DNA from: Haloechinothrix alba
Lineage (GTDB): Bacteria > Actinomycetota > Actinomycetes > Mycobacteriales > Pseudonocardiaceae
Reading direction: 5' to 3'
DNA: 64,000 bases
Assembly (NCBI RefSeq): GCF_900188115.1
Contig: NZ_FZNW01000006.1
Location: 62,001 to 126,000, forward strand
Shown here: in pieces, positions 1 to 12,682 of the stretch
Position numbering within the stretch: position 1 is the first letter of the stretch
Layout: every line of letters starts with the position of its first letter
Position numbers and translations under genes: made by a program
Notes under the pieces: model-generated
Database searches by the model: none
The model's input: the letters and a program-made list of their open reading frames with translations, nothing else
What the model was told of the DNA's origin: nothing

Positions 1-2169
1 ACCCGAACCGTCCGTTTCGAGACGGGACGGATGGCCAAGCTGGCAGCAGGCTCGGTCGTCGCCTACCTGGACGACGAGACCATGCTGCTGTCCGCCACGA
101 CGGCGTCCAAGCAGCCGAAGGAACAACTGGACTTCTTCCCGCTGACGGTGGACGTCGAGGAGCGGATGTACTCGGTCGGGCGGATCCCGGGCGCGTTCTT
201 CCGCAGGGAGGGCCGCCCGTCCACCGACGCCATCCTGACGTGCCGGCTGATCGACAGGCCGCTGCGCCCGTCGTTCGCCGACGGCCTGCGCAACGAGGTC
301 CAGGTCGTGATCACGGTGCAGAGCCTGCATCCCGGCGACCCCTACGACGTGCTGGCCATCAATGCCGCGTCCGCATCCACCCAGCTCGGCGGGCTGCCGT
401 TCTCCGGCCCCGTCGGCGGCGTGCGGGTCGCGTTGATCGACGGCCAGTGGGTGGCCTTCCCGACATGGGAGCAGCTCGAGAGGGCGACCTTCAACATGGT
501 CGTCGCCGGGCGCATCGTCGAGGACGACGTCGCGATCATGATGGTGGAGGCCGAGGGCACCGAGAACACCCTCGACCTGATCGCCGAAGGCGCTACCGGC
601 CCCGACGAGCACACCGTCGCCGCCGGCCTGACGGCAGCCAAGCCGTTCATCCGGTCGCTGTGTGAGGCACAGCAGCGGCTGGCCGACGCCGCGGCCGAGA
701 CGGCCGAGACCGACGAGTACCCGCTGTTTCCCTCCTACCAGCCCGACATCTACGAGGCGGTCGCCGCGCTGGCGACCGACGAGCTGGACAGCGCGCTGGC
801 CACCGAGGGCAAGCAGGCCAGGGACGAGCGCACCGAGGCCATCAAGGCCGACGTGCTCGCCAAGGTCGGCGTCGGTGAGGGTGAGGCCTTCGAGGGCCGC
901 GACAAGGAGGCAGGCGAGGCCTTCCGCGGGCTGACCAAGCACCTCATCCGCCAGCGCATCCTGCGTGACCAGGTACGGATCGACGGCCGCGGACTCACCG
1001 ACATCCGTTCGCTTTCCGCCGAGGTCGGCGTTGTGCCGCGCGCGCACGGTTCGGCGCTGTTCGAGCGGGGGGAGACCCAGATCCTGGGGATCACCACGCT
1101 GAACATGCTCCGCTTGGAGCAGTCCCTGGACACGCTGTCGCCGGACACGAGCAAGCGGTACATGCACCACTACAACATGCCTCCCTTCTCCACCGGGGAG
1201 ACCGGCCGGGTCGGTACTCCCAAGCGCAGGGAGATCGGGCACGGCATGCTCGCCGAGCGGGCGCTGGTGCCGGTGCTGCCCAAGCGTGACGAGTTCCCCT
1301 ACGCGATCCGCCAGGTGTCCGAGGCATTGGGCTCCAACGGCTCCACGTCGATGGGCTCGGTGTGTGCCTCGACGATGGGCCTGCTCAACGCGGGCGTTCC
1401 CCTCAAGGCGCCGGTCGCGGGTATCGCGATGGGCCTGGTCAGCGACGAGGTCGTCAACGACGCGGGCAAGTCCGAACGCCGCTACGTCGCGCTGACCGAC
1501 ATTCTCGGTGCCGAGGACGCCTTCGGTGACATGGACTTCAAGGTCGCCGGCACCAAGGACGTGATCACGGCGCTGCAGCTGGACACCAAGCTCGACGGGA
1601 TCCCCTCGGACGTGCTGGTCTCCGCGCTGAACCAGGCCAAGGACGCCCGGCTGACGATCCTGGATGTCGTCACAGAGGCGATCGCCGAGCCCGACGAGAT
1701 GAGCCCGCACGCCCCGCGCGTGTCCCAGGTGACCGTTCCCGTCGACAAGATCGGTGAGGTCATCGGCCCGAAGGGCAAGATGATCAATACCATCACCGAG
1801 GAGACCGGCGCCGAGATCTCGATCGAGGACGACGGCACGATCTATGTCGGTGCCACGGACGGCCCGTCGGCCGAGGCGGCGATCAACAAGATCAACGAGA
1901 TCGCGAACCCGCAGCTGCCCAAGGTCGGTGAGCGGTTCCTCGGCACCGTGGTCAAGACCGCGGCGTTCGGTGCGTTCGTCTCGCTGGTTCCCGGCAGGGA
2001 CGGCCTGGTGCACATCTCGAAGCTGGGTAACGGCAAGCGCATCGACAAGGTCGAGGACGTGGTGAACGTCGGTGACAAGATCCGGGTGGAGATCGCCGAC
2101 ATCGACCAGCGCGGCAAGATCAGCCTGGTGGTCGTGAACGAAGAGGACGAGGCCGAGAGCTCCGGCTAG
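1..2169 (+). CDS. pnp: Polyribonucleotide nucleotidyltransferase (PNPase), 5'-truncated by window edge
   Basis: This enzyme degrades RNA 3' to 5' using phosphate, and acts in mRNA turnover with RNase J (rnj, further right). The reading frame is open from base 1, and the ATG at 31 is an internal methionine: the codons before it encode [10 protein letters not shown], which is conserved family sequence, so the true start lies about 20 residues left of the window. Two RNase PH domains fill most of the protein. A KH domain with the motif VIGPKGKMI lies near codon 590, and a C-terminal S1 domain containing [19 protein letters not shown] lies at about codons 641-715. The visible 722 codons match the usual length minus the missing start. 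A strong hairpin follows the stop. Confidence 0.97.
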   Translation, partial: TRTVRFETGRMAKLAAGSVVAYLDDETMLLSATTASKQPKEQLDFFPLTVDVEERMYSVGRIPGAFFRREGRPSTDAILTCRLIDRPLRPSFADGLRNEVQVVITVQSLHPGDPYDVLAINAASASTQLGGLPFSGPVGGVRVALIDGQWVAFPTWEQLERATFNMVVAGRIVEDDVAIMMVEAEGTENTLDLIAEGATGPDEHTVAAGLTAAKPFIRSLCEAQQRLADAAAETAETDEYPLFPSYQPDIYEAVAALATDELDSALATEGKQARDERTEAIKADVLAKVGVGEGEAFEGRDKEAGEAFRGLTKHLIRQRILRDQVRIDGRGLTDIRSLSAEVGVVPRAHGSALFERGETQILGITTLNMLRLEQSLDTLSPDTSKRYMHHYNMPPFSTGETGRVGTPKRREIGHGMLAERALVPVLPKRDEFPYAIRQVSEALGSNGSTSMGSVCASTMGLLNAGVPLKAPVAGIAMGLVSDEVVNDAGKSERRYVALTDILGAEDAFGDMDFKVAGTKDVITALQLDTKLDGIPSDVLVSALNQAKDARLTILDVVTEAIAEPDEMSPHAPRVSQVTVPVDKIGEVIGPKGKMINTITEETGAEISIEDDGTIYVGATDGPSAEAAINKINEIANPQLPKVGERFLGTVVKTAAFGAFVSLVPGRDGLVHISKLGNGKRIDKVEDVVNVGDKIRVEIADIDQRGKISLVVVNEEDEAESSG

Positions 2170-2188
2170 TCCGGAACACGCGCTGTCC

Positions 2189-2233
2189 CGGTTCGGTCCC
2201 CCGGTCGTTCCCGATGACCGGGGGACCGAACCG
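2189..2233 (+). terminator. Perfect 18-bp hairpin after pnp
   Basis: Bases 2189-2206 are exactly complementary to 2216-2233, with a 9-base loop. The stem lies 19 bases after the pnp stop and before dapB. There is no T-run, as is common for actinobacterial terminators. It separates pnp from dapB into different transcripts, or attenuates read-through (inference). Confidence 0.75.
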
Positions 2234-2284
2234 CGCGGCTGCCGTGGTCGGTGCGTACGCTCGTCGCGACGGTCTGTCCGATGA

Positions 2285-3049
<765 letters not shown>

Positions 3050-3060
3050 GGGCGCAGCGG

Positions 3061-3513
3061 GTGCGGAACACGAACCTGCTCATGGCCGCGGTGCTCACCG
3101 CGGCCATGGGGCTCTACATCGTCCTGCTCGCCGGTCGCGCCGTGGAGTTGCTGCGCACCGGTGAGACAGCGGCGGTGCTGCTCGGCGTGGGGGTCGCGCT
3201 GCTGCCCCTGCTCGGCATCTGGGTCGTGGTCGGCACGTGGCGCTCCGGGCTGCGGATCCAGCGGCTGGCGCGCACGCTGCGGGCCGAAGGTGCGTTGCCC
3301 GATACCTCCGGGTTGCCACGCAGGCCGAGCGGGCGGGTGGACCGCGATGCCGCGGACGGGTGGTTCCAGCAACGGCGGGCCGAGCTGGAGTCCGACCCGC
3401 AGGACTGGCGCCGGTGGTACCGCCTCGCCTACGCCTACGACGTCGCAGGCGACCGCCGGAGAGCCAGGGAGACGATGCGCCGCGCGATCGAGCTGGAGGA
3501 ACGCTCCCAGTAG
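3061..3513 (+). CDS. Small membrane protein with a C-terminal TPR-like tail
   Basis: This 150-residue protein starts at GTG 3061, 11 bases after dapB, so it is probably co-transcribed with it. Two hydrophobic segments (about residues 8-31 and 38-60) predict two membrane helices. The C-terminal 45 residues (WYRLAYAYDVAGDRRRARE and following) look like a single tetratricopeptide-type helix pair facing the cytoplasm. Similar small proteins follow dapB in other actinobacteria (general knowledge), but I know no assigned function. The ribosome site is weak, so the ATG at 3082 is an alternative start. Confidence 0.75.
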   Translation: MRNTNLLMAAVLTAAMGLYIVLLAGRAVELLRTGETAAVLLGVGVALLPLLGIWVVVGTWRSGLRIQRLARTLRAEGALPDTSGLPRRPSGRVDRDAADGWFQQRRAELESDPQDWRRWYRLAYAYDVAGDRRRARETMRRAIELEERSQ

Positions 3514-3563
3514 GGCCCCCGGGAAGGGCCCCCGGGAAGGGACCCCGGGAAGGGACCCCGGAA
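3513..3563. repeat. Four tandem 13-bp G/C-rich units
   Basis: Units run 3513-3525, 3526-3538, 3539-3551 and 3552-3563 (the last is 12 bp). The first two read GGGCCCCCGGGAA; the third and fourth read GGGACCCC and then GGGAA or GGAA. The array begins on the last base of the preceding stop codon and fills the gap between two convergent genes. Each unit is partly self-complementary (CCCGGG), so it could fold or terminate transcription. Confidence 0.8.
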
Positions 3564-3606
3564 GCGGTCACCGGGGTGATCAGTGCCCGGGAGTCGCCCG
3601 TACCGC

Positions 3607-4164
3607 TCAGGACACCCGCAGGTCGAGTGTTCCGGTGAGGCGCATCTCCCGTACCGTGCGTTCCCCGGTGTCCAATGTGCGCACCATCCCGTCCGGGTTC
3701 CACTTGATGCTGCGGAAGAAGCTCAGCGTGGCCGAGTCGGACTCGGCTACCCAGGTGACGCCGCTGTCGGCACCCCGCGACCGCAGCGCACGCGCGGCAG
3801 CTGCGATCAGCCGCCCGCCGTGCCCGCGGCGCTGCCAGCGGGGTTCGACGAGTGTCGTGGCGATGAGTCCGAACTGCCCGGCGTCGTCCGGCAGCCGCCC
3901 TTCGGGGTCGGCGAGGTCCTCCTCCGGTGCCTGGCCGGACACCGCGAATCCCACGGTGAACGTGCCTTCGGTCGCGATGAACACATCGGTCTCCGGATAT
4001 TCGATCGCCTCCCGCCAGTGCCCCTCGACCTCCTCGGACTCCAGGGATGCCAGCGCGGCCTCACCGACGATCTCGCCGTACGCGATGCGCCAGGTGTAGC
4101 GCTGTATCCGGGCGATCTCGCCTGCGTCGTCGGTGCGTGCCAGGTGAACGTCGGGACGGGCCAT
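3607..4164 (-). CDS. GNAT-family N-acetyltransferase
   Basis: This 185-residue protein has the GNAT fold. The acetyl-CoA pyrophosphate loop is seen as EPRWQRRGHGGRLI (about residues 108-121), preceded by the beta-strand GLIATTLVE and followed by the motif-B-like SDSATLSFF. The substrate cannot be named. It is transcribed toward the dapB operon and ends beside the 13-bp repeats. A TAGGTT box 6 bases before the ATG suggests a leaderless transcript. Confidence 0.88.
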   Translation of the reverse strand: MARPDVHLARTDDAGEIARIQRYTWRIAYGEIVGEAALASLESEEVEGHWREAIEYPETDVFIATEGTFTVGFAVSGQAPEEDLADPEGRLPDDAGQFGLIATTLVEPRWQRRGHGGRLIAAAARALRSRGADSGVTWVAESDSATLSFFRSIKWNPDGMVRTLDTGERTVREMRLTGTLDLRVS

Positions 4165-4170
4165 CCCCGC

Positions 4171-4176
4171 AACCTA
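4171..4176 (-). promoter_or_regulatory. Candidate -10 box (TAGGTT) for a leaderless transcript
   Basis: On the minus strand TAGGTT ends 6 bases before the ATG at 4164. If transcription begins at the A of the start codon the box sits at -12 to -7, the standard place for a TANNNT element. No ribosome-binding site lies between box and start. Confidence 0.5.
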
Positions 4177-4229
4177 TCGCGCCCGGTGGTCCCGGTCGGA
4201 TGTCGGCAGGCGATGGCACCATACCCGCC

Positions 4230-5447
4230 ATGCGAACGATCTCCAGCGCCGCGGCGCGACGAGTCGCGCTGGCCGCGCAGGGTCTCGCGGATCGCAGGCC
4301 ACGCGGCACGCCGACCCGCCGGAACCTGCGCTCCGTCCTGTCCCGCATCCAGCTGCTGCAGCTCGACTCGGTCAATGTCGCCGTACGCGCGCACTACGCG
4401 CCGCTGTTCGCGCGCCTCGGGCCGTACCCACCCGAGCTCGTCGACGACGCCGCGTGGTCGCACAGCGCTCGGAAGCCGCGCCTGCTCGTCGAGTACTGGG
4501 CTCACGAGGCGAGCCTGCTTCCCGTGCGGGACTGGCCGCTCCTGCGGTTCCGGATGCGCGATCTGCAACGCCGCTACCTCGATGACCCGGCCTCCGTCGC
4601 CAACAGCGCTCCGGGACTCGCCGAGGAGGTACGCGCGGCGGTGAAGGACCTCGGGCCGGTCGGGGCGGGCAGGTTGGAGCGCGAGCTCGGCGTGGACGGC
4701 TCCCGGTCGAAGGGCGGTTGGTGGAACCGTTCCGAGGTCAAGCGCGTGTGCGAGTGGCTGTTCGCGGTGGGGGAGCTCACCACGGCCACCCGGAGCGGCT
4801 TCGAACGCCGGTACGACCTGCCGGAGCGGGTGCTTCCGGACGAGGTGCTGAACGCGCCGGAGCCCGACCGGGAGGCGGCGGCGCGGGAGCTTGTCACCCG
4901 CGCCGCACGTGCCCACGGTATCGGAACCGAGCCCGACCTGCGGGACTACTACCGGCTCCGCCCGGGCATGAGCAAGACGGCAGTCGCCGAGCTCGTCGAG
5001 GAAGGCGTACTCGAACCGGTCACCGTGCGCGGGTGGCGGGAGCAGGCGTACCTGCACACGGAGGCTCGGGTGCCGCGAACGATCCCCGGGCGGGCATTGT
5101 TGTGCCCTTTCGACCCGCTGATCTGGAACAGGGAGCGCGCACAGCGCGTGTTCGGGTTTCACTACCGCATCGAGATCTACGTGCCCCGGCAGCGGCGGAG
5201 GTACGGCTACTACGTGTTCCCGTTCCTGCTGGACGGCAGGTTGGTCGCCAGGGTGGACCTCAAGGCCGACCGCGCGGCGGGGACGCTGCTGGTGCGGGGG
5301 GCGTTCGCGGAGGACGGCGTCGATCACGGGCGAGTGGCAGGCGAGCTGGCCGCGGAACTGGCGACCATGGCAGGCTGGCTCGGGCTCGAAGACGTGCGCG
5401 TGGATGATCGTGGTGACCTGGCACCTGCACTGCGCCGGTCCGGATGA
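4230..5447 (+). CDS. Winged-helix DNA glycosylase of the YcaQ/AlkX type (HTH_42)
   Basis: This is a 405-residue member of the HTH_42 family, which includes the E. coli crosslink glycosylase YcaQ/AlkX and Streptomyces AlkZ. The family signature QLDSVNVAVRAHY appears at about residues 47-59; its QxD is the catalytic motif of the AlkX branch (AlkZ has QxQ). Such enzymes unhook interstrand crosslinks by removing alkylated bases. The C-terminal half keeps the conserved LLCPFDPLIWNRERA stretch. The ATG at 4230 begins MRTISS, just before the conserved N-terminal helix. The gene ends 16 bases from a convergent gene. The activity is inferred from the family. Confidence 0.85.
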   Translation: MRTISSAAARRVALAAQGLADRRPRGTPTRRNLRSVLSRIQLLQLDSVNVAVRAHYAPLFARLGPYPPELVDDAAWSHSARKPRLLVEYWAHEASLLPVRDWPLLRFRMRDLQRRYLDDPASVANSAPGLAEEVRAAVKDLGPVGAGRLERELGVDGSRSKGGWWNRSEVKRVCEWLFAVGELTTATRSGFERRYDLPERVLPDEVLNAPEPDREAAARELVTRAARAHGIGTEPDLRDYYRLRPGMSKTAVAELVEEGVLEPVTVRGWREQAYLHTEARVPRTIPGRALLCPFDPLIWNRERAQRVFGFHYRIEIYVPRQRRRYGYYVFPFLLDGRLVARVDLKADRAAGTLLVRGAFAEDGVDHGRVAGELAAELATMAGWLGLEDVRVDDRGDLAPALRRSG

Positions 5448-5463
5448 CCGGCCGGTCGCGCGG

Positions 5464-6432
5464 TCACCGTGCCGGTGCGGTGCCGACCGACGCGGATCCG
5501 GCACGGGCGCGTGCCCGGATCCGCAGGGCCACGCCCCCGGCGGGCTCGGTAGCCGAGACCTCCAGGTCGCTGGAGACGGTTCCGGTGCCCGACGAGAGAT
5601 CCACCTCGGCGAGGCAGCCGTGCCGCACGCCGACCCGGATGTTCCCCGAGCCCGTGTGCAGCTCGACCTCACCGGAACCGGCGTCACCGACCGTGAGGTC
5701 GCCGCTCCCGCTGCGTAGCAGCGCGTCGCCGTCGAGGCGGTCGACACGCACCGCGCCGCTCCCGGTCGCGACGGTCGCCGGGGTGGTCAGGCTGGACGCC
5801 AGGACCGCCCCACTGCCGGTGCGGAGCTCGACCGGGCCGCCCGCCGACTCGAGAGTCACGTCGCCCGAGCCGGTCCGCACCGATCCGCCTTCGACGAGGT
5901 GGCCGAGCGACACGTCGCCGGAGCCCGTGACGATGTCCACGCCACCGAGCGTGCCGCTGACGGTCAGCGGCGCCGACCCACCGTGCAGCCGGAGCCGTGC
6001 GCCCGCGGGCGCGTACACCGTGACATCCAGCGGGATGTGCCGTAACGGCAGGTGACTCGAGGCTCGCACGACGACACGGTCGCCTGCCCTCTCGATCCGG
6101 GTCGCGGCGACCGCCTCGGCAGGCGAGCCGCGCAGCTCGTATCCCAGCTGCTCGCCGACCTGCTCACCGACCCAGTTCAGCATGCCTGCCATACCCCGCG
6201 CCCAGGGCGAATGTGCGCCCGGCTCATGCCGGACCTCGACGTCGACGCCTCGCGTGCCGCCGGTGGTCCCTTCGGTGCCCGCCTGGCCGCCGAGGACGAG
6301 CGTCACCCGGCCGGACTCGAGGCCGATGTCCAGATCGGGCGGAGCGCTCGGGTCCGCCGTACCGTCCAGCGGGATGCGCTCGTGCCGTGTCGTGTCGTCG
6401 CCGGCGGTGCCGTACGCGGACCGGTCGGCCAT
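5464..6432 (-). CDS. DUF4097-type beta-strand repeat protein
   Basis: This 322-residue protein has a C-terminal half made of about seven repeats around TGSGDV, TGSGAV or SGSGDL, one every 17-20 residues, a right-handed beta-solenoid pattern typical of DUF4097. There is no signal peptide or membrane helix, so it is probably cytoplasmic. The ATG at 6432 was chosen because AGGGG precedes it at a good distance and it lies 5 bases after the stop of the HicB-like gene; an ATG 21 bases upstream would overlap that gene. The pairing of DUF4097 with a HicB-like gene recurs in actinobacteria. Its function is unknown. Confidence 0.85.
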   Translation of the reverse strand: MADRSAYGTAGDDTTRHERIPLDGTADPSAPPDLDIGLESGRVTLVLGGQAGTEGTTGGTRGVDVEVRHEPGAHSPWARGMAGMLNWVGEQVGEQLGYELRGSPAEAVAATRIERAGDRVVVRASSHLPLRHIPLDVTVYAPAGARLRLHGGSAPLTVSGTLGGVDIVTGSGDVSLGHLVEGGSVRTGSGDVTLESAGGPVELRTGSGAVLASSLTTPATVATGSGAVRVDRLDGDALLRSGSGDLTVGDAGSGEVELHTGSGNIRVGVRHGCLAEVDLSSGTGTVSSDLEVSATEPAGGVALRIRARARAGSASVGTAPAR

Positions 6433-6437
6433 CGCCG

Positions 6438-7013
6438 TTACCCCTGTACCCAACCGTGCAGGTGGGAACCGGACGAGGGCGTCTCGTGCTCCTCCCGCGC
6501 CGCGGTGGCACGTCCGTGCCGCGCGGTACCCGCCTGCACGGCGCTCTGCACGGCTCGGGACACGTAGGTGTTCAGCGACACACCTTGCGCCGCGGCTGCC
6601 TCTTCCGCCTTGCCCTTGATCTGGTCGAGCAGGCGCAGCGTCATGCGGCTGATGTCGCCACCATCGCCGAGACCGGCAGCCCCCGCGGCCGGACCGCCGT
6701 GCGACGCGCCGTGCCCGCCGGTGCCTGCGCCGCGCTCGCCGTCGGTGGCGCCGGCGGTGTCAGTGGTGTAGGTGGGCGAGGTCACCACAACACGCACGTC
6801 CCGCCCGTCCAGCCGGACGTCGACGACGTGCTCGTCCAGCCGGGCGGTCACCTCCGCGGCGAGGTCGGACAGCGCGTTCATCAGCGCGAGCCGGACGGAC
6901 GGTTCGAGTGCGCCCGCCAGCGTCGCCGCTACCCGGCGGGTGTGGTCGTCGCCTGCCGCGGCGGTGGCGGTCAGGTCCTCGCGAAGCGTGGCGATGTACG
7001 GGTCCAGATCCAT
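6438..7013 (-). CDS. HicB-like / ribbon-helix-helix protein
   Basis: This 191-residue protein ends in a ribbon-helix-helix motif (GVSLNTYVSRAVQSAVQ, about residues 145-161), as in HicB/Arc DNA-binding antitoxins. The middle (about residues 88-130) is Gly/Ala/Thr-rich linker, and the N-terminal 85 residues are helical with no clear domain. The ATG at 7013 is preceded by direct repeats of TGACACC, a plausible autoregulatory operator. The next gene is a DUF4097 protein 5 bases downstream, not a HicA toxin, so a classical toxin-antitoxin role is not supported. Confidence 0.8.
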   Translation of the reverse strand: MDLDPYIATLREDLTATAAAGDDHTRRVAATLAGALEPSVRLALMNALSDLAAEVTARLDEHVVDVRLDGRDVRVVVTSPTYTTDTAGATDGERGAGTGGHGASHGGPAAGAAGLGDGGDISRMTLRLLDQIKGKAEEAAAAQGVSLNTYVSRAVQSAVQAGTARHGRATAAREEHETPSSGSHLHGWVQG

Positions 7014-7023
7014 GACATCACGT

Positions 7024-7042
7024 TGACACCATATATGACACC
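7024..7042. promoter_or_regulatory. Direct repeat TGACACC-N5-TGACACC (candidate operator)
   Basis: Two exact TGACACC heptamers (7024-7030 and 7036-7042) are separated by ATATA, so the centres are 12 bases apart, about one helical turn. A wider TTGAC/GTCAA inverted pair brackets them. The site lies 11 bases upstream of the HicB-like gene and is AT-rich for this genome. Binding by the RHH protein is inferred. Confidence 0.55.
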
Positions 7043-7110
7043 AGTCAAGGCGAGCAGTGATGCCGCTCAACCGAACCGGACGTCCGTCCCACCGCGTCAG
7101 CGGTGGGGGC

Positions 7111-7116
7111 TAGGCT
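7111..7116 (+). promoter_or_regulatory. Candidate -10 box (TAGGCT) for thyX
   Basis: TAGGCT fits the actinobacterial TANNNT -10 element and lies about 55 bases before thyX. It directly follows a perfect 8-bp hairpin with a 4-base loop (7088-7095 pairing with 7100-7107), which may be an operator or an upstream terminator. Confidence 0.35.
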
Positions 7117-7170
7117 TCCCGGGGAGGCCCGAACGGGCGTTGCAGTCGATATGCGGAGTCGGTGCTAACA

Positions 7171-7923
7171 GTGGCAGAGACGGTGTCGCCGAAGGTTCAG
7201 CTCATCGCCAAGACCGAGTTCTTCCCGCCCGAGGACGTTCCGTGGTCCACGGACGCCGATGGCGGCCAGGCGCTCGCCGAGTTCGCGGGCAGGGCCTGCT
7301 ACCAGTCGTGGAGCAAACCCAACCCCAAGACCGCGACCAACGATGGCTACCTCAGCCACATCATCTCCGTCGGTCACCTCTCGGTGCTCGAGCACGGGTC
7401 GGCGACCTTCTACGTCACCGGCATCTCGCGATCGCTGACCCACGAGCTGATCCGGCACCGGCATTTCTCCTACTCGCAGCTCTCGCAGCGTTACGTTCCG
7501 GAGCGGGACGCGTCGTTCGTCGAGCCGGAGGTGATCGCCTCCGACCCCGAGCTGCACGAGAAGTTCCTGGCGGCTGCACAGGCGAGCCAGGACGCCTACA
7601 ACGACCTGCTGGCCGCGCTGGAGGCCAAGTTCGCAGACGAGCCGAGCGCGACGCTGCGGCGCAAGCAGGCAAGGCAGGCGGCGCGCACGATCCTGCCCAA
7701 CGCCACCGAGACGCGGATCGTGGTCACCGGCAACTACCGGGCGTGGCGGCACTTCATCGCCATGCGCGCCACCGAGCACGCCGACGTCGAGATCCGCGGG
7801 TTCGCCGTGGAGTGCCTGCGCCACCTGCAGAAGGCCGCGGAGAACGTGTTCGCCGACTTCACCATCTCCACGCTGCCGGACGGCACGGAGGTGGCTTCCT
7901 CGCCGCTGGTCGCCGAGGGCTGA
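7171..7923 (+). CDS. thyX: Flavin-dependent thymidylate synthase
   Basis: ThyX makes dTMP from dUMP using FAD, NADPH and methylenetetrahydrofolate. The signature [13 protein letters not shown] (family pattern RHRx7S) is at about residues 95-107. The GTG at 7171 gives 250 residues and begins [18 protein letters not shown], matching the start of the mycobacterial protein; a GTG at 7162 would add three residues and sits only 3 bases from a GGAG. The order thyX, then dapA and rnj, is conserved in mycobacteria. An ACT-domain gene follows after 4 bases. Confidence 0.96.
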   Translation: MAETVSPKVQLIAKTEFFPPEDVPWSTDADGGQALAEFAGRACYQSWSKPNPKTATNDGYLSHIISVGHLSVLEHGSATFYVTGISRSLTHELIRHRHFSYSQLSQRYVPERDASFVEPEVIASDPELHEKFLAAAQASQDAYNDLLAALEAKFADEPSATLRRKQARQAARTILPNATETRIVVTGNYRAWRHFIAMRATEHADVEIRGFAVECLRHLQKAAENVFADFTISTLPDGTEVASSPLVAEG

Positions 7924-7927
7924 ACCC

Positions 7928-8323
7928 GTGCGCAGGCTCGAGATCGATGTGCGGCCGACCGAGTACGCGATCGTGCGGCTGGATGTGCGTGACCCCGTCC
8001 CCACCGACCTGTTCGCGGAAGCGGCAGGGGAGCTGGTGTCGGTGACGCGGACCGGCGCCGAGATCTCACTGATCTGCCCGAGCGCGCTGGCACCGGAAAC
8101 CGGAACGGCTGAGCACGGCTGGCGGTTGCTGTCGGTACGTGGGCCGCTGGAATTCACCCTGACCGGGATCATCGCCGCCATCGCCAGCGAGCTGGCAGCA
8201 GCGGGCGTGGCGCTGTTCTCGTTGTCGACCTACGACACGGATCACGTACTGGTGCGTGAGGTCGACCGGGAGCGCGCGGTGCGCACGCTCGAGGAGTCCG
8301 GGCACGAGGTACACACCGGCTGA
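7928..8323 (+). CDS. ACT-domain protein
   Basis: This 131-residue protein starts at GTG 7928, 4 bases after thyX, so the two are probably one transcript. It has two ACT-like halves; the second (GPLEFTLTGIIAAIASELAAAGVALFSLS, quoted in part: LTGIIAAIASELAAAG) is the typical ACT helix, and the strand STYDTDHVLV follows. Proteins of this type bind small ligands such as amino acids; the ligand is unknown here. Confidence 0.82.
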   Translation: MRRLEIDVRPTEYAIVRLDVRDPVPTDLFAEAAGELVSVTRTGAEISLICPSALAPETGTAEHGWRLLSVRGPLEFTLTGIIAAIASELAAAGVALFSLSTYDTDHVLVREVDRERAVRTLEESGHEVHTG

Positions 8324-8349
8324 TCCCCGGTGTAACTGGGAGGAGTGTG

Positions 8350-9898
8350 GTGACCAGCAGTCAGGGTCGGCCAGGGGCAGGCGGCGAGCGGGCAGGCGGC
8401 GGCGCGGAGGCCCGGGTGCTGGCGGACCGCTACGTCCTGACCACCGAGCTGGGGCGGGGCGGCATGGGCGTGGTGTGGCGCGCGGGACTCGGTCATCGGC
8501 CGCGAGGTGGCCGTCAAGGAGCTGCGGCTGCCGGACGGTGAGCGCGACGCGGGCACCTTTGCCGAGCGGATCCTGCGAGAGGTACGTACCGGCGGGCGGT
8601 TGAACGACCCCGCTGTAGTGACCGTCTATGACGTGATCACCGAAGGCACGGCCACCTTCATCGTGATGGAGCTGGTGGAAGCGCCGACGCTGTCGCAGCT
8701 GGTGGCCGCGCACGGGCCGATGCCGCCGTCGCAGGCCGCAGCGGTGGGCGAGCAGGTGTTGTCCGCCCTGCGGTCGGCGCATCACGCCGGGATCGTGCAC
8801 AGGGACGTCAAGCCGGGGAACATCATGGTCGCCGCGGGTGGCCGCGTGAAGCTGACCGACTTCGGGATCGCCCAGGCCGTGGACGACCCGCGGTTGACCA
8901 CCAGCGGGGCGCTGGTCGGCTCCCCGGCGTTCATGGCCCCGGAGCGGGTGGCAGGCGGCAAGGCCGTCCCCGCATCCGACCTGTGGTCGCTGGGGGCGGC
9001 GCTGTTCTTCGCCGTGGAGGGCGTCGTGCCGTTCGAGCGGGCGTCGACGGCGGCGACGCTGCACGCGATCATGAACGAGGTCCCGTACCTGACCCGCGTG
9101 CAGGGGCCGCTGGCCTCGGCGATTATGGGGTTACTCGCCGCCAGTCCCGAGGGGCGCATCACCGCCGAGCAGGCGCAGGGCTTGCTGTCCGTGGCGCGCT
9201 CGGGCGCCGCGGCCTCGACACCGCCGGACGGTCACCCCACGGTCACCCAACCGGCGCCGACGATGCCCGGCGCTGCCGGAGCCACGGCGTTGCCGCCCAC
9301 GACGCGATCCTCGCCCGTGAAACGCAGGATGACCGTCGCCGGAGCCGTCGTGGTCACCGCCGCCCTGCTCGCCGCGGGCGCGGTGTCCGGGTACGTGGTC
9401 GGCAGTCCGAGCGAGGACGATGCCCGGCTGGCCACCCTGACCAGGGGAGCGGACGGGGGCATCACGTTCGGGTTCGACGCGCGCTCCGGCGGAATCTGCG
9501 GTTTCGGCCGGTTCGCCGAAGGGCACCGGATCACCGGGGAGAACCAGGTGGACTGTGACGAACCCCATGACTACGAGGTCTACGACTCCGCATCGGCGGT
9601 GAGCGGCCCCACCTGGAACTACGAGGAGGTCGTGCCCGAGTATCCGGGGGAGGAGGCGCTGGCCGACTACGCCGAGCAGCGGTGTGAGACGGGCTTCTAC
9701 TCCGACGCGGTCGTCGCGGAGTACCAGGACCGGCCCAAGTCCAAGGTGCTGAGCTCCCGCGCGATCATCCCGACCGAGGGGCGCTGGACCGAGACCGACG
9801 AGGACGGCGAGCCGGACGGCTTCTACTGGGTCGCGTGCGTGGTGACGCACCGCGACGGGGGGCAGCTGAAGGAGCGCGTCAGCCGGTACCTGCAGTAG
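8350..9898 (+). pseudogene. PknB-type serine/threonine protein kinase gene with a frameshift in the ATP-binding region
   Basis: The N-terminal frame (start GTG at 8350 or 8347, after GGGAGGAG) encodes the glycine loop ELGRGGMGVVWRA and then runs out of homology. The frame in which REVAVKELRLPDG (the ATP-anchoring Lys) and the rest are read opens at 8486. The two meet at 8484-8486, where one base (8485) separates GCG from GAC; a two-base loss or one-base gain explains it. Downstream all kinase motifs are intact: HRDVKPGNIM, DFGIA and the APE motif. A membrane helix lies near 9330-9400 and an extracellular C-terminal domain of about 160 residues follows. It is either a real pseudogene or a sequencing error; the rest shows no decay. 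Confidence 0.8.
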
Positions 9899-9952
9899 CG
9901 GCACGCCGGCCCGGCACCCGAAGGTGCCCCGGAAGTCGTTGGACCCACGAGG

Positions 9953-12681
<2,729 letters not shown>

Positions 12682-12682
12682 C

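Noticed and set aside
3807-5747. A 646-residue open frame on the minus strand
   Set aside because: It lies across the AlkX-like gene on the other strand and has low-complexity Arg/Pro-rich sequence; GC-rich DNA yields long open antisense frames.
7088-7107. The 8-bp hairpin before thyX as a terminator
   Set aside because: It lies upstream of thyX and in front of a possible -10 box, with no gene ending just before it; an operator role is equally possible, so no call is made.
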